Shown here piece by piece: positions 29,401 to 38,403 of a stretch of 64,000 bases of DNA. How positions within the stretch are numbered: the first letter of the stretch is position 1; every line of letters begins with the position of its first letter. Under the pieces are notes generated by a model. It saw only the letters and a list, made by a program, of their open reading frames with translations. It made no database searches and had not been told where the DNA came from. Source of the DNA: Alcanivorax sp. S6407 (lineage in GTDB: Bacteria; Pseudomonadota; Gammaproteobacteria; Pseudomonadales; Alcanivoracaceae); assembly GCF_023016115.1 (NCBI RefSeq), contig NZ_JALKBH010000004.1, forward strand, positions 186,001-250,000, given 5' to 3'. Position numbers and translations under genes: made by a program.

Positions 29401-30522
29401 ATGCGCCCTGTCACTACCGTGCTGCTCACCACCCTCACTCTTTCTGCCTGTGCCGACAATGCCGCTACCCTGGCCCCCAAGAGCAACGATGCCATCACCG
29501 CCAGCGAGATCACCGACGGCCTGCATCACCCCTGGGCCCTGGCCTTTGTTTCCGGTAGCGAATGGCTGATCACGGAGCGCCGTGGCACCCTGCAACGACT
29601 GATTGACGGCGACCTGCAGGACACCCCGGTCAGTGGTGTGCCGACCGTGGTCGCCAGCGGCCAGGGCGGACTGCTGGACATGGCGACTCACCCTGACTTT
29701 GCCAGCAACCAGCGGCTTTATCTGAGCTACGCCAAACCCTGCGAAGATGGCGGCGGCACCACCGCGGTGGGCTACGGCATCTACAAGGACGGCACCCTGG
29801 ACGCGTTCCGTGATGTCTATGTGGCGGAAAAAGCCTGCACCAATACCGCCAAACATTTTGGCGGCCGCATCCTGTTTGATAATGAAGGCTATCTTTTCCT
29901 GACCATCGGGGACCGTGGCCAGCGCGACCGCGCCCAGGACACCAGTGACCCGGCCGGCAGTGTATTGCGACTGCATGATGATGGTCGCATCCCCGCCGAC
30001 AACCCACTGGCCGGACAGGCAGGCAAAGCGACCGAAATCTGGAGCTGGGGCCATCGCAACCCCCAGGGACTGGCGTTGCACCCGCAAACCGGCAAGCCCT
30101 GGCTCAACGAACACGGCCCCCGCGGTGGCGACGAAATCAATGCCCCCGAACCCGGCATCAATTATGGCTGGCCGGTGATTACCTATGGCCGCGAGTACTA
30201 TGGCCCAAGCATCGGCAACACCGAAAAGAAAGGCTATGCCCAGCCACTGTTGCACTGGACCCCATCGATTGCTCCTTCCGGCATGGCCTTCATCACCAGC
30301 AATCGCTACCCGGACTGGCAAGGGGATGTGGTCAACGGCGCCCTGAAACTGGCCCACCTGAACAAGGTCACGTTTGACGGCACCACGCCCACCCGCGAAG
30401 TCCGTCTGCTGCAAGACCGCAACGAACGCATCCGCGATGTACGCCAGGGGCCGGACGGTTATCTGTACCTGCTTACCGACAGCAATAACGGCAAGCTGCT
30501 GAGACTGGAACCGGCGGAATAA
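29401..30522 (+). CDS. PQQ-dependent sugar (glucose/sorbosone-type) dehydrogenase lipoprotein
   Basis: 373 residues from the ATG at 29401 (AGGAG seven bases upstream). Lipobox LSAC places the lipid-modified Cys at 17. The rest is the six-bladed propeller of the soluble aldose dehydrogenase family (GSDH): HPWALAFV, RGTLQRL, GGLLDMATHPDF, GGRILFDNEGYLFLTIGDRG, GHRNPQGLALHPQTGKPWLN, EHGPRGGDEIN and NYGWPVITYGREY. It is expected to oxidise aldoses at the envelope using PQQ and calcium. No PQQ synthesis genes are in the window. Confidence 0.9.
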   Translation: MRPVTTVLLTTLTLSACADNAATLAPKSNDAITASEITDGLHHPWALAFVSGSEWLITERRGTLQRLIDGDLQDTPVSGVPTVVASGQGGLLDMATHPDFASNQRLYLSYAKPCEDGGGTTAVGYGIYKDGTLDAFRDVYVAEKACTNTAKHFGGRILFDNEGYLFLTIGDRGQRDRAQDTSDPAGSVLRLHDDGRIPADNPLAGQAGKATEIWSWGHRNPQGLALHPQTGKPWLNEHGPRGGDEINAPEPGINYGWPVITYGREYYGPSIGNTEKKGYAQPLLHWTPSIAPSGMAFITSNRYPDWQGDVVNGALKLAHLNKVTFDGTTPTREVRLLQDRNERIRDVRQGPDGYLYLLTDSNNGKLLRLEPAE

Positions 30523-30530
30523 AGAATCAG

Positions 30531-30655
30531 AAGCGAGTTTCGAGTTTCGAGTTTCGAGTTTCGAAGAGCGAACCCCACGCTAAGCGTAAGCCAAGGTTTT
30601 TTCTTTTACGCTTTTGATTTTCGCAACTCGAAACTCGTTACTCGAAACTCGCCTC
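30531..30655. repeat. R1 inverted repeat between convergent genes
   Basis: GAGTTTC words repeated four times on the left (30534-30565) face CAACTCGAAACTCGTTACTC on the right (30624-30651). The spacer holds TTTTTTCTTTTACGC. It fills the gap between two convergent stop codons and could act as a two-way terminator. Confidence 0.65.
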
Positions 30656-33412
30656 TTAAAACCCCACCGACGTCACCAGCTGAAAACTGTTCTCGCTGGT
30701 GATGGTGTCATCATCGGTATAGGCGTACTCGAAGGCGAAACGCAGTGGCGCGCGGTGAAACAGCAGCAGTTCCGCATCCAGCCCGACAATGGCCTGATTC
30801 AACTCCAGCTCCACCGGGCCGAAATCCAGATCGTATCGACGATAGCGCAGGTGCAGGGCCTCACGGCGCAGCGACACAGGCGACCTGAAGGAATACCAGG
30901 GCAGGTTGATCACCTTGGAAACACTGGCTTCGCCAAACATGGCCTGTTCTGCGTAGTAGGTTCCATCCAGTGCCGGGATGACGATGCGGGAAGGATCGTT
31001 GGCAATAAAATCCTGCAGCTCGTCCAGCTCCACACCACGCCGCCCGAACTGGTTGATGGCCGCATCGCTGCGCGAGAACTGACCACGGGCACCCAGGTAG
31101 AACTCGGCCGGCAGATCGGTCATCAGGCTCAGGGTGCCGCCCCAGGTGGAGTCGTCCCGGTCATCCACTCCATAGCCTGCAATACCAAAGTGCTTGTTGG
31201 GCAGGAAACTGTTGCCAAAGCGGGTGGTGCGATTGAGACGCCAGACCCCCGCCAGCGGCTCCCGCTCATCCAGGTGATAATCCTGATACCAGGTGCCTGC
31301 CAGCTCGCTATACCAGTAACCGGACTGCAGCATGGGAAGACGCAGCTCGGCACTCAGACCATGATCCCGCGCCTTTTCCGGAGGCACCTCACGGTCCAGC
31401 TGATCATCCTGCACCCAGTACTGTTTCACCCCACCGATGAGGAAAAACTGGCTGTTGTTGTAGCCCACCCCGGCCAGCTTGGTGAGATCTTCATCACGAT
31501 AGGCAAACAGGGAAAATTCATTCTGCTCCAGTGGGTCGGCAAAACGCACATTGACGTTGTAGAGGGTATGGGAGTCCGTCTCGTCCTGTGGCGTATTCTC
31601 ATCATCCTCTTCCACATACAGGCCAACGGAAAGATCCGTGGCGCTGTAACGCATGGCGGTCCAGGAGTGATAACGACGATCCATGCTCAATGCCTGCGGC
31701 TCGGTCTGTACCGTCAGGTTATCCGCCGCGCCTTCCGCAGTATCCCAGAACAGTGTCCGCTCCACCGGAACTGCCAGCTGCGGCTGCAACGGCTTGAGAT
31801 AGTAACCGTAGTGATCCGCCTGAATTGCCACCGCCAGCACCTGATCATCATCCAGCAAACGGGCCCCAACAATATCGTCCTCCGCCAGCACCCGGCTCAC
31901 GGCGCCCCCTTCGGCGGCAACCCGATACAGGGTAGAACCTTGCTCGCTGTTGGCCACAAACAATACCCGACCCCGGCTGTCCACATCCGCTATGACCCCG
32001 TAGTAACCCTGGTACTGATACAACGGCGTGCGGTTACGAAACAGGGTGCGAGTAGCACCATCCTGCACGAAGTAATAAAGGTCCTCGCCTTTTACTTCCA
32101 CGCCGGAGTTGACCTTGGCGTAGAAGGTGTCACCCACATACAGCTGTGGCTGATCATAGGAACTGGCCACATCGAAATAGACCGGCTCACCCGCAGCGGT
32201 ATAGCCCTGAATGATTTGCCCGCGAGTATCGTCATTCAGATAGGCACTTTCACTGTAGAGCCCCTGATAGATCCGCCACGGCGTACTGTAGGCACTGGCA
32301 ACGGACCAGGTCTCACCGTCATGCCGAATCAGCTCGCCCGCCCGGTATGTGGAGCGCTGTTTTTGCACCTCTCCACTCTGCCGGTTGAGCACCACATGGA
32401 AAGGGGCACGGACATCTTCCGGGCTGGCAAGGAAGAAGATCTCCTCGTCATCGCTGTTCAGCGCAGTGAAGTGCCTGGAGGTTAATAACGGCTCACCTTC
32501 GCTGACGACCGCCAGGCTCGCCTGCTGCTCCTGCTCACGGGCCCAGTCAGCAAAGCTGTTGTCGAAATTGTTGCCAATGGCCTCACGCAGCGGTGCATTG
32601 GTCACAAACGGCAGGTACCAGTAGCGCGAGCGCATCTTGAAATAACGGTTGGTCGCATCCAGCCCGTAATTCTCTGCCAGAAAATACTGATAGTGCCCGC
32701 CCAGCACATAGCTGCTCTCGCCATAGGGGAAATACAGCGTCTGGTTATAGACCCTTTCCGGCTGCAGATAACCGGCCCTGGCCTGGGCATTCACCAAGGC
32801 ATCAAAACGGCCACTGTAAAGACGACCACCGTTGCCATGACGGGACTCGTTGAGTACCGCATTGCCTTCCAGCATGAAAGAGGACTCAAAGGCGTTGGGC
32901 ACGATAGCCGGAAAGAACGGTGTCATCAGGGAGCCGTTGCCCAGCACCTTGTGCAAGGTGCTTGAAACCCGGTTGTCCTTGGCATTGACCTGGTAGTTAT
33001 GCGCAGTTTCGTGAAACAGCAACACATCCAGCCATGAGGTGGTGGAAAAATAATCCACTGCTGCAGCACCGCCCACATAATTGATCTGACGGTTGTGGGG
33101 ATACTGGGTAGAAAAGCCGTTGGCAATTTGATTGTTATCGGAAATCAGCCCCACATATAACGGCGAGTCCATCCGGTAACCGAAAGAGGCCTGGTAAGCC
33201 GGCTGAAGATGTTGCTCCACTCCGGCCGCATGCTCGGCGAATGCCTTGTTGTTCTCGGTAAAGATCAGCTCCGTGTCGCCCACCTGCGCCTTGTAGTAGG
33301 CGTCATCGTGTGGCACCACGGTCGGGTTGCGTTGCACCAGGGTCTCGCCATTAACAACGCCGGCGGCAACAAGCCCCGCCCATGCTATCAACCACATCCT
33401 GTTGTTTGTCAT
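30656..33412 (-). CDS. HEXXH metalloprotease-like protein with probable outer-membrane barrel end
   Basis: 918 residues from the ATG at 33412 (AGAGG just upstream; 33445 is another ATG). Signal peptide ends near VVNGE. The zinc motif HETAH is at 134-138 (LLFHETAHNYQ), and a likely third ligand, Glu182, lies in FMLEGNAVLNE, the gluzincin layout. The middle (about 300-600) has short repeated propeller-like strands (SRGRVLFVANSEQG). The last 350 residues alternate aromatic and polar residues as in beta-barrels, and the chain ends in Phe (LVTSVGF), a BAM signal. I read it as a surface or periplasmic peptidase fused to a barrel. The substrate is unknown. Confidence 0.75.
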   Translation of the reverse strand: MTNNRMWLIAWAGLVAAGVVNGETLVQRNPTVVPHDDAYYKAQVGDTELIFTENNKAFAEHAAGVEQHLQPAYQASFGYRMDSPLYVGLISDNNQIANGFSTQYPHNRQINYVGGAAAVDYFSTTSWLDVLLFHETAHNYQVNAKDNRVSSTLHKVLGNGSLMTPFFPAIVPNAFESSFMLEGNAVLNESRHGNGGRLYSGRFDALVNAQARAGYLQPERVYNQTLYFPYGESSYVLGGHYQYFLAENYGLDATNRYFKMRSRYWYLPFVTNAPLREAIGNNFDNSFADWAREQEQQASLAVVSEGEPLLTSRHFTALNSDDEEIFFLASPEDVRAPFHVVLNRQSGEVQKQRSTYRAGELIRHDGETWSVASAYSTPWRIYQGLYSESAYLNDDTRGQIIQGYTAAGEPVYFDVASSYDQPQLYVGDTFYAKVNSGVEVKGEDLYYFVQDGATRTLFRNRTPLYQYQGYYGVIADVDSRGRVLFVANSEQGSTLYRVAAEGGAVSRVLAEDDIVGARLLDDDQVLAVAIQADHYGYYLKPLQPQLAVPVERTLFWDTAEGAADNLTVQTEPQALSMDRRYHSWTAMRYSATDLSVGLYVEEDDENTPQDETDSHTLYNVNVRFADPLEQNEFSLFAYRDEDLTKLAGVGYNNSQFFLIGGVKQYWVQDDQLDREVPPEKARDHGLSAELRLPMLQSGYWYSELAGTWYQDYHLDEREPLAGVWRLNRTTRFGNSFLPNKHFGIAGYGVDDRDDSTWGGTLSLMTDLPAEFYLGARGQFSRSDAAINQFGRRGVELDELQDFIANDPSRIVIPALDGTYYAEQAMFGEASVSKVINLPWYSFRSPVSLRREALHLRYRRYDLDFGPVELELNQAIVGLDAELLLFHRAPLRFAFEYAYTDDDTITSENSFQLVTSVGF

Positions 33413-33614
33413 CGTCCTCTCAGCCCCACAGACCACTGGCGACATCTAAGCAGATGCCCCCATCTCGCGCCATTACACAGAGTCACAGAATTCACGGTTT
33501 GATAACCAAGCCCCACCGCATACCAACAGCGGTGCATGTTCACATTCTTTAACCTCAGTCGCACTTGCCAATCCTCCGCCGAAATGACAACAAATAACAA
33601 CGACGAGGCTGAAC

Positions 33615-35585
33615 ATGTTCCTGTCACACGCACATCGTATGCCTGCGCTGGCCGCCGGCACTCTGGCGCTTTCCCTAATGCTTTCCGCCTGTGGTGGAGG
33701 CAGCGGCAGCAGCCCGGTGGTGAACAACCCGGCACCTCCCGCCAGTCCGGAGCCGCCCACCCCCAATGTGGGCGAACCCGCACCGGAACCGGAAGCCCCC
33801 AAAACGGTGAATCTCACCTGGCCCGAGGCCTACCAGCGTGACGCGGACTACCCCGGCACCGTGACCCTTCCGCAGCAACTGATCACCATGCGTGACGGCA
33901 TTCGACTGGCCGCCAGCATCACCTTGCCGGCGGATGAAAACGGTAACGCTGTTGACGGTCAGTTTCCGGTCATTGCTACCTTTACCGGCTATAACCAGTT
34001 CTATTCCGGCATGATCCTGTCTGACACCACACTGGTGGAAAAGGGCTATGCCTACATCACCGTGGACATGCGTGGCACCGGCGCATCGGAGGGCAGCTGG
34101 CAGGCCTTCAGCCAGATCGATCACGACGACATCGCCGAACTGGTGGATTACATCAAGACCCAGCCCTGGAGCAACGGCACCATCGGCATGAACGGCGCCT
34201 CTTATATGGGCATCACCGGTCTGCTGGCCGGCGCCACTGCTGACCCGGCAGTGAAGGCGATCTTCGCGGTGGTTCCCATGGGCGATGCCTACCGTGACGT
34301 GGTGTTCGGTGGCGGGCAGGTAAATGCCGGCTTTATTCCCCTTTGGGTCACCCTGGTCACCGGCCTGAGCCTGATCCCGACTCCCGTGGGTTTTGACAAC
34401 AGCGATCCCGGCTACAGCCTTACCACCCTGCTGCAGCATCTGCAGGGCACCCTGACCGATTTTCAGGTGCCGGTGGTGGCCGGCGCCCTGATCGGTGACG
34501 AGAATGTCTACGACACCGAGTTCTGGCGAATTCGCTCCCCCATCGAAAAGATTGACCAGATCAGCGCCCCCACCTTTGTGGTTGGTGGACTGCATGACAT
34601 TTTCCAGCGTGGCGAACCACTGATCTATGAAGGCCTCAAGGATCACACCGACGCCAAGCTGTTGATCGGCCCCTGGACCCACATCGAAGGCTCCTTCGGT
34701 TCCGGCCTGCCCGCCGACGGTGTACCGGATCTGGCCAGCATCCGTCTTGCCTGGTTCGATCATTACCTCAAGGGCATCGATACCGGCGCCGAGGCTTATC
34801 CTCCGGTTACCCAGTTCTACAAGGGTGAAGAGCGTTACGTCACCGCCGCTGACTGGCCGCATCCGCAGGCACATGCCGAAACTTTCTACCTGCATGGCAA
34901 ACCCCTGCTGCCGCAGTTGGGCACCATTACCCATCAGGCACCCGCCGCCAGCTACCAGACCAGCCTGCTGCAGACCCCACTCAATGGTCTGTGCTCCGCC
35001 AGTGCCAGCCAGTGGACCGCCGGCGTACTGGGCATGATCACCCCACCCTGTGCGGAACAGGACAATGTGGTCAACCTGCTTGAAGCGGTTTACACCAGCG
35101 AGCCACTCAGCGAGCCCATGGCCATCAATGGCCCCATCACCGGTCAGATCTGGGCATCCACCACCGCGTTCGATACCAACGTGACCCTACGCATCAGTGC
35201 GGTGGACGAATACGGCATCGCCCGTCCGCTCACCCAGGGCATCCAGATGGCCTCCATGAGCGCCAATGATCCGCAGCGCGCCCGCTATATGGATGACCAA
35301 CTGATCCAGCCCTGGCACCCCTACAGCGCCGAGTCAAAACGGACCATCACCCCGTTCGAACCCTTCCAGGCAGATGTGGAAGTCTTTCCCACCAGTGCCG
35401 TGATTGCCGCCGGTGAGCGCCTGCGCATCAGCGTTGGCGCCAGCGATCTGCCCCATGGCATCAGCCCGATCCCGGACCTGCTCGCCAGCCTGCTCGGCGC
35501 CCTGACCGTCTACAGCACCCCGGCCATGCCCTCCCGGGTCAACATCCCGCTGGTACCGCTGGACGCCCTGCAGCCCGCCGACTGA
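33615..35585 (+). CDS. CocE/NonD-family (S15-like) hydrolase lipoprotein
   Basis: 656 residues. Lipobox LSAC (Cys26) followed by a Gly/Ser then Pro/Glu-rich linker. The alpha/beta-hydrolase domain (about 80-370) has the nucleophile Ser196 in GMNGASYMG, a likely acid in GGLHDIFQRG and the His in GPWTHIEGSF. The oxyanion-side motif DMRGTGASEG is typical of CocE/X-Pro dipeptidyl-peptidase relatives. The C-terminal jelly-roll domain of that family occupies about 430-650. Start supported by GAGG six bases upstream. It likely hydrolyses an ester or amide at the outer membrane; the substrate cannot be read from sequence. Confidence 0.9.
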   Translation: MFLSHAHRMPALAAGTLALSLMLSACGGGSGSSPVVNNPAPPASPEPPTPNVGEPAPEPEAPKTVNLTWPEAYQRDADYPGTVTLPQQLITMRDGIRLAASITLPADENGNAVDGQFPVIATFTGYNQFYSGMILSDTTLVEKGYAYITVDMRGTGASEGSWQAFSQIDHDDIAELVDYIKTQPWSNGTIGMNGASYMGITGLLAGATADPAVKAIFAVVPMGDAYRDVVFGGGQVNAGFIPLWVTLVTGLSLIPTPVGFDNSDPGYSLTTLLQHLQGTLTDFQVPVVAGALIGDENVYDTEFWRIRSPIEKIDQISAPTFVVGGLHDIFQRGEPLIYEGLKDHTDAKLLIGPWTHIEGSFGSGLPADGVPDLASIRLAWFDHYLKGIDTGAEAYPPVTQFYKGEERYVTAADWPHPQAHAETFYLHGKPLLPQLGTITHQAPAASYQTSLLQTPLNGLCSASASQWTAGVLGMITPPCAEQDNVVNLLEAVYTSEPLSEPMAINGPITGQIWASTTAFDTNVTLRISAVDEYGIARPLTQGIQMASMSANDPQRARYMDDQLIQPWHPYSAESKRTITPFEPFQADVEVFPTSAVIAAGERLRISVGASDLPHGISPIPDLLASLLGALTVYSTPAMPSRVNIPLVPLDALQPAD

Positions 35586-35592
35586 AAGAAGG

Positions 35593-35735
35593 TTTCACCG
35601 CCGGGCACACAGTATTCACTGAGGTAAACCAACCGGTTTCCTCAGTGATCTCTGTGCTGAATCCGCTTTTGATCTTTGCGCAGCGCGTGTTGCGTGAAGC
35701 GTGCCGCAGCCGCAGAGCGGCCCCCAAAACTGCCA
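35593..35735. repeat. R3 element, long version
   Basis: CACAGTATTCACTGAGG and CCTCAGTGATCTCTGTG form an inverted pair. They are followed by about 70 bases (AATCCGCTTTTGATCTTTGCG ... GCAGCCGCAGAGCGGCC) nearly identical to 37998-38072. No gene in the gap before 35860. Confidence 0.7.
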
Positions 35736-35859
35736 GCTCTCTCCCCCAAAAGCCCCCAGGAAACCACTCATCATTTCCTTGCTCCACAGGGGGTGACGGT
35801 CATTTTTTCGCCATGTAGAATCGCCGGCCTTTTTTTCGTCATGACGCCCTGGAGCCGCC

Positions 35860-37104
35860 ATGTCTTACGGCACCGTTTTATCCGGCAAACGCGTATTTTT
35901 TCTTTCCCTGGCACTGGCCCTCGGCGGCTTCGGGATCGGCAGTGGCGAGTTCGTCATCATGGGCCTGATCAGCCGGGTGGCCAGCGACTTGCTGGTGTCT
36001 CCCGCCGATGTGGGCTATGCCATCAGCAGCTACGCCCTGGGCGTGGTATTGGGCGCCCCGGTGATCTCTGCACTGTCTGCACGGCTGCCCCGCCGCGCCC
36101 TGTTAATCACACTGATGCTGGTATTCGCGCTAGCCAATGTGGCCAGTGCCTTCGCCGCAGATTTCCAGACCTTCGTGGTACTGCGCTTCCTTGCCGGCCT
36201 GCCCCATGGCGCCTACTTTGGCGTGGCCGCTCTGGTCGCGGCCTCGGCAGTGCCCTACCACAAACGGGCCCGCGCGGTGGCGCGAGTCATGAGCGGCCTG
36301 ACCGTGGCCATTCTGGCAGGCGCGCCACTGGCAACCTGGGCTGGCAACCAGTTTGGCTGGGAAATTGCTTTTGTTGGCGTCGGCGTGATTGCCCTGTTCA
36401 CCGCCTTGCTGATCTGGCTGTGGGTGCCAGCACAGGCTGCAGATCCGCAAGCCAGCCCCGCGCGGGAATTGTCCGCCCTGCTTAACCAGCAACTGCTGTT
36501 CACCCTGGGGGTGGCCAGCATCGGTTTCGGCGGCATGTTTGCCGTGTTCAGCTATGTGATGCCCACCTTGACCGAGCAAGCCGGCATGGCAGAACAATGG
36601 GGGCCTCTGGTGCTGATGGTCTTCGGCATCGGCACCATCATCGGCAATCTGGTCGGCGCCCGTTTGGCGGATGGCAATTTGCTGCGCGCCATTCCGCTGA
36701 TTCTGGGCTGGTGTGTACTGGTGCAGGGCGGATTTTTCTTCGCCGCCGATCATGTCATCGCCGGCATTGTCTTCGTGGCGCTGGTGGGCACCTGCATGGC
36801 CATGGGCCCGGCTCTGCAGACCCGCCTGATGGATGTGGCCGGTGACGGTCAGACCATGGCCGCCTCCATGAACCACGCGGCCTTCAATATGGCCAATGCG
36901 CTTGGCGCCTGGCTAGCCGGCATCACCGTCAAAAGTGGCGCCGTCTGGTCCACCACCGGGCTGGTGGGCGCCGCCCTGGCCGTCGGCGGCCTGCTGGTTT
37001 TTCTGGCTGGCCGGCGCCTGGAAAAACATCAAGGGAAGGTGGCATCTCTCCACACTCCACTCCCGCAGGGCAATACGAATATCACCACCCTGGATGCCCG
37101 CTAG
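35860..37104 (+). CDS. MFS transporter, DHA1/AraJ-like exporter
   Basis: 414 residues with 12 predicted helices. The first helix segment GIGSGEFVIMGLISRVASDL and the loop LSARLPRRALLITLMLVFAL fit the drug:H+ antiporter-1 group of sugar-efflux/AraJ-type proteins. Middle motif LAGLPHGAYFGVAALVAA supports this. GGAG precedes the ATG. Its stop overlaps the stop of the convergent beta-barrel gene by four bases. Probably exports small molecules; substrate unknown. Confidence 0.9.
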   Translation: MSYGTVLSGKRVFFLSLALALGGFGIGSGEFVIMGLISRVASDLLVSPADVGYAISSYALGVVLGAPVISALSARLPRRALLITLMLVFALANVASAFAADFQTFVVLRFLAGLPHGAYFGVAALVAASAVPYHKRARAVARVMSGLTVAILAGAPLATWAGNQFGWEIAFVGVGVIALFTALLIWLWVPAQAADPQASPARELSALLNQQLLFTLGVASIGFGGMFAVFSYVMPTLTEQAGMAEQWGPLVLMVFGIGTIIGNLVGARLADGNLLRAIPLILGWCVLVQGGFFFAADHVIAGIVFVALVGTCMAMGPALQTRLMDVAGDGQTMAASMNHAAFNMANALGAWLAGITVKSGAVWSTTGLVGAALAVGGLLVFLAGRRLEKHQGKVASLHTPLPQGNTNITTLDAR

Positions 37105-37670
37105 AAGCGGCTGATAAAACCAATATTGATGGTGGTGAGATCAAAGTCATCATCATCATCCAGCTGCACCCATTCCGCGTAGAGCGCGGCTGTCTCGCCA
37201 AGATTGACATCCACGCCAGCGCCATAGGACGGGTCGCTGGCGGTCACTTCCTCGGTTTCCCGGTTAGTGGAACTGCCCAGCAGACCACTTTCCGTGACTT
37301 CCAGCGTCACATCGGCCTTAGCCGTCGAATGCCCCAGCAACACATACGGCGCCACCGGCTGACGACGATCAAGACCCAGTTTGACGTAAGCCCCAACCAA
37401 CCACTCTGGATCCAGGGTGAGAACTGCCGCATCCCCGACCACCAGATCATCATCATCTATGCCGTAACCCAGGCGCCCCTCCAGAGACACATAGGGATTG
37501 ATATGCATCCCGAAGCGAGTCTGAAAAGCTTCCGGCTCGATATCCTCTGCGCTGGTTTCCTGATTCAGCATGCTGTAGTGGAGACCAAAATACCCCTCCT
37601 GATCATAGACCTCCTCAGCAAATGCCGGCACACACAGCGCCACGAGTGCCAGCGGTATGAGTTTTTTCAT
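37101..37670 (-). CDS. Small outer-membrane beta-barrel protein
   Basis: 189 residues. Signal peptide MKKLIPLALVALCVPAFA, then alternating strands with acidic loops (YGIDDDDLVVGD, LDDDDDFDLTTINIGFISRF) and a terminal Phe, as in opacity/OmpA-barrel proteins of eight strands. GAAGGA lies just before the ATG. Convergent with, and overlapping, the MFS gene. A structural or porin-like role is inferred only. Confidence 0.85.
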   Translation of the reverse strand: MKKLIPLALVALCVPAFAEEVYDQEGYFGLHYSMLNQETSAEDIEPEAFQTRFGMHINPYVSLEGRLGYGIDDDDLVVGDAAVLTLDPEWLVGAYVKLGLDRRQPVAPYVLLGHSTAKADVTLEVTESGLLGSSTNRETEEVTASDPSYGAGVDVNLGETAALYAEWVQLDDDDDFDLTTINIGFISRF

Positions 37671-38072
37671 TGTCCTTCTCCCTGATTGTTCACAATCCCG
37701 TTACAACGGAAAACACCGCCACAGAAGATTGATAAAAAGATCGAAAATGTCAGTGAGAGTATGCAGCCGCCAACGGGAAAGTGAGGTGAAGCTCAGAGCG
37801 CCCCAAAAAATGGTTCATCGCGGGTTTGCGGGAATCTGCTGCTCCAGCGCTTTACTCCGCCCTGAGTGAGATTGATGCCATGGGGGGCAACTTGCGGAAC
37901 GAAGGGGGTTTTGATCCCGGGTTTTGTTCGCCCCTCCAGTGGGGCTCCTAAAACAAGAACAGCAACACTTCGCCATTCGCGCTCAGTGAACTCTGCGCCC
38001 TCTGTGGTAAATCCGCTTTGGATCTTTGCGTGTTGCGTGATGCATGTAGCGTGTTGCAGCCGCAGAGCGACC
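37671..38072. repeat. Gene-free stretch ending in an R3 repeat copy
   Basis: From 37671 to about 37975 I see no gene or clear signal beyond the promoter side of the minus-strand barrel gene. 37978-38072 is an R3 element (CTCAGTGAACTCTGCGCCCT, then TCTTTGCGTGTTGCGTGA and GCAGCCGCAGAGCGACC) matching the copy at 35651-35725. Confidence 0.6.
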
Positions 38073-38100
38073 AAAAAAAAGGCCGCACAAGGGTGCGGCC
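38073..38100 (-). terminator. Intrinsic terminator of the candidate small RNA
   Basis: On the minus strand GGCCGCAC-CCTT-GTGCGGCC (perfect 8-bp stem, 4-base loop) is followed by eight Ts. No protein gene lies directly upstream, which points to a non-coding transcript. Confidence 0.9.
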
Positions 38101-38369
38101 TAACGACCTGTGCCTGGGGGGCAGCAGGTTATCGGCATTCACAACACGTCATGGAACCGTCCACAAGGACTGAACCTGCATGATGGAATCAGCAGAAAAT
38201 TGTATGGGGTGGTGAGGCAATACGGGGCACAGGCCCGCTTTCTAGACAGGTCATAATGAGCTCTCCCAAGTCCTTTTGTTCTTGCTCTCGGCCTGCTTCT
38301 AATACGTTGTTGTCAGGCCGTTATCGTTATCTTGTTTGTCTTTCTTGTCAGGCGTTGCATTGTCTGAAG
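38073..38369 (-). ncRNA. Candidate small RNA, about 295 nt, A-rich 5' half and structured 3' half
   Basis: A TTGTGT-17-TATAAC promoter (38403-38375) should start a transcript near 38369. Its first part is A-rich (GACAAGAAAGACAAACAAG). A perfect 7-bp hairpin CGGCCTG/CAGGCCG (arms 38314-38320 and 38289-38295) shows ACAACAACG in its loop, and AAGAACAAAAGGA follows, a match to the AAnAAnAA Hfq/Crc motif. The 3' half can pair GCCTGTGCC with GGCACAGGT and GCAGGTT with AACCTGC. It ends in the intrinsic terminator at 38073-38100. Two tiny ORFs (24 and 21 codons) lie inside, and a peptide leader cannot be excluded. I do not recognise 6S, 4.5S, tmRNA or RsmYZ. Confidence 0.6.
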
Positions 38370-38374
38370 ACATT

Positions 38375-38403
38375 GTTATATGCATCGCCGCGCGTAAACA
38401 CAA
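38375..38403 (-). promoter_or_regulatory. Sigma-70-like promoter for the candidate small RNA
   Basis: Minus strand: -35 TTGTGT (38403-38398), 17-base spacer, -10 TATAAC (38380-38375). Hexamers and spacing are close to consensus and the position fits the transcript ending at 38073. Confidence 0.6.

Noticed and set aside
38073-38369. 6S, 4.5S, tmRNA or RsmY/Z identity for the structured RNA
   Set aside because: A stretch AAGCGGGCC resembles E. coli 6S, but the closing stem and central bubble could not be matched; the SRP GGAA loop, the tmRNA tag/tRNA-like end and repeated GGA loops are missing.
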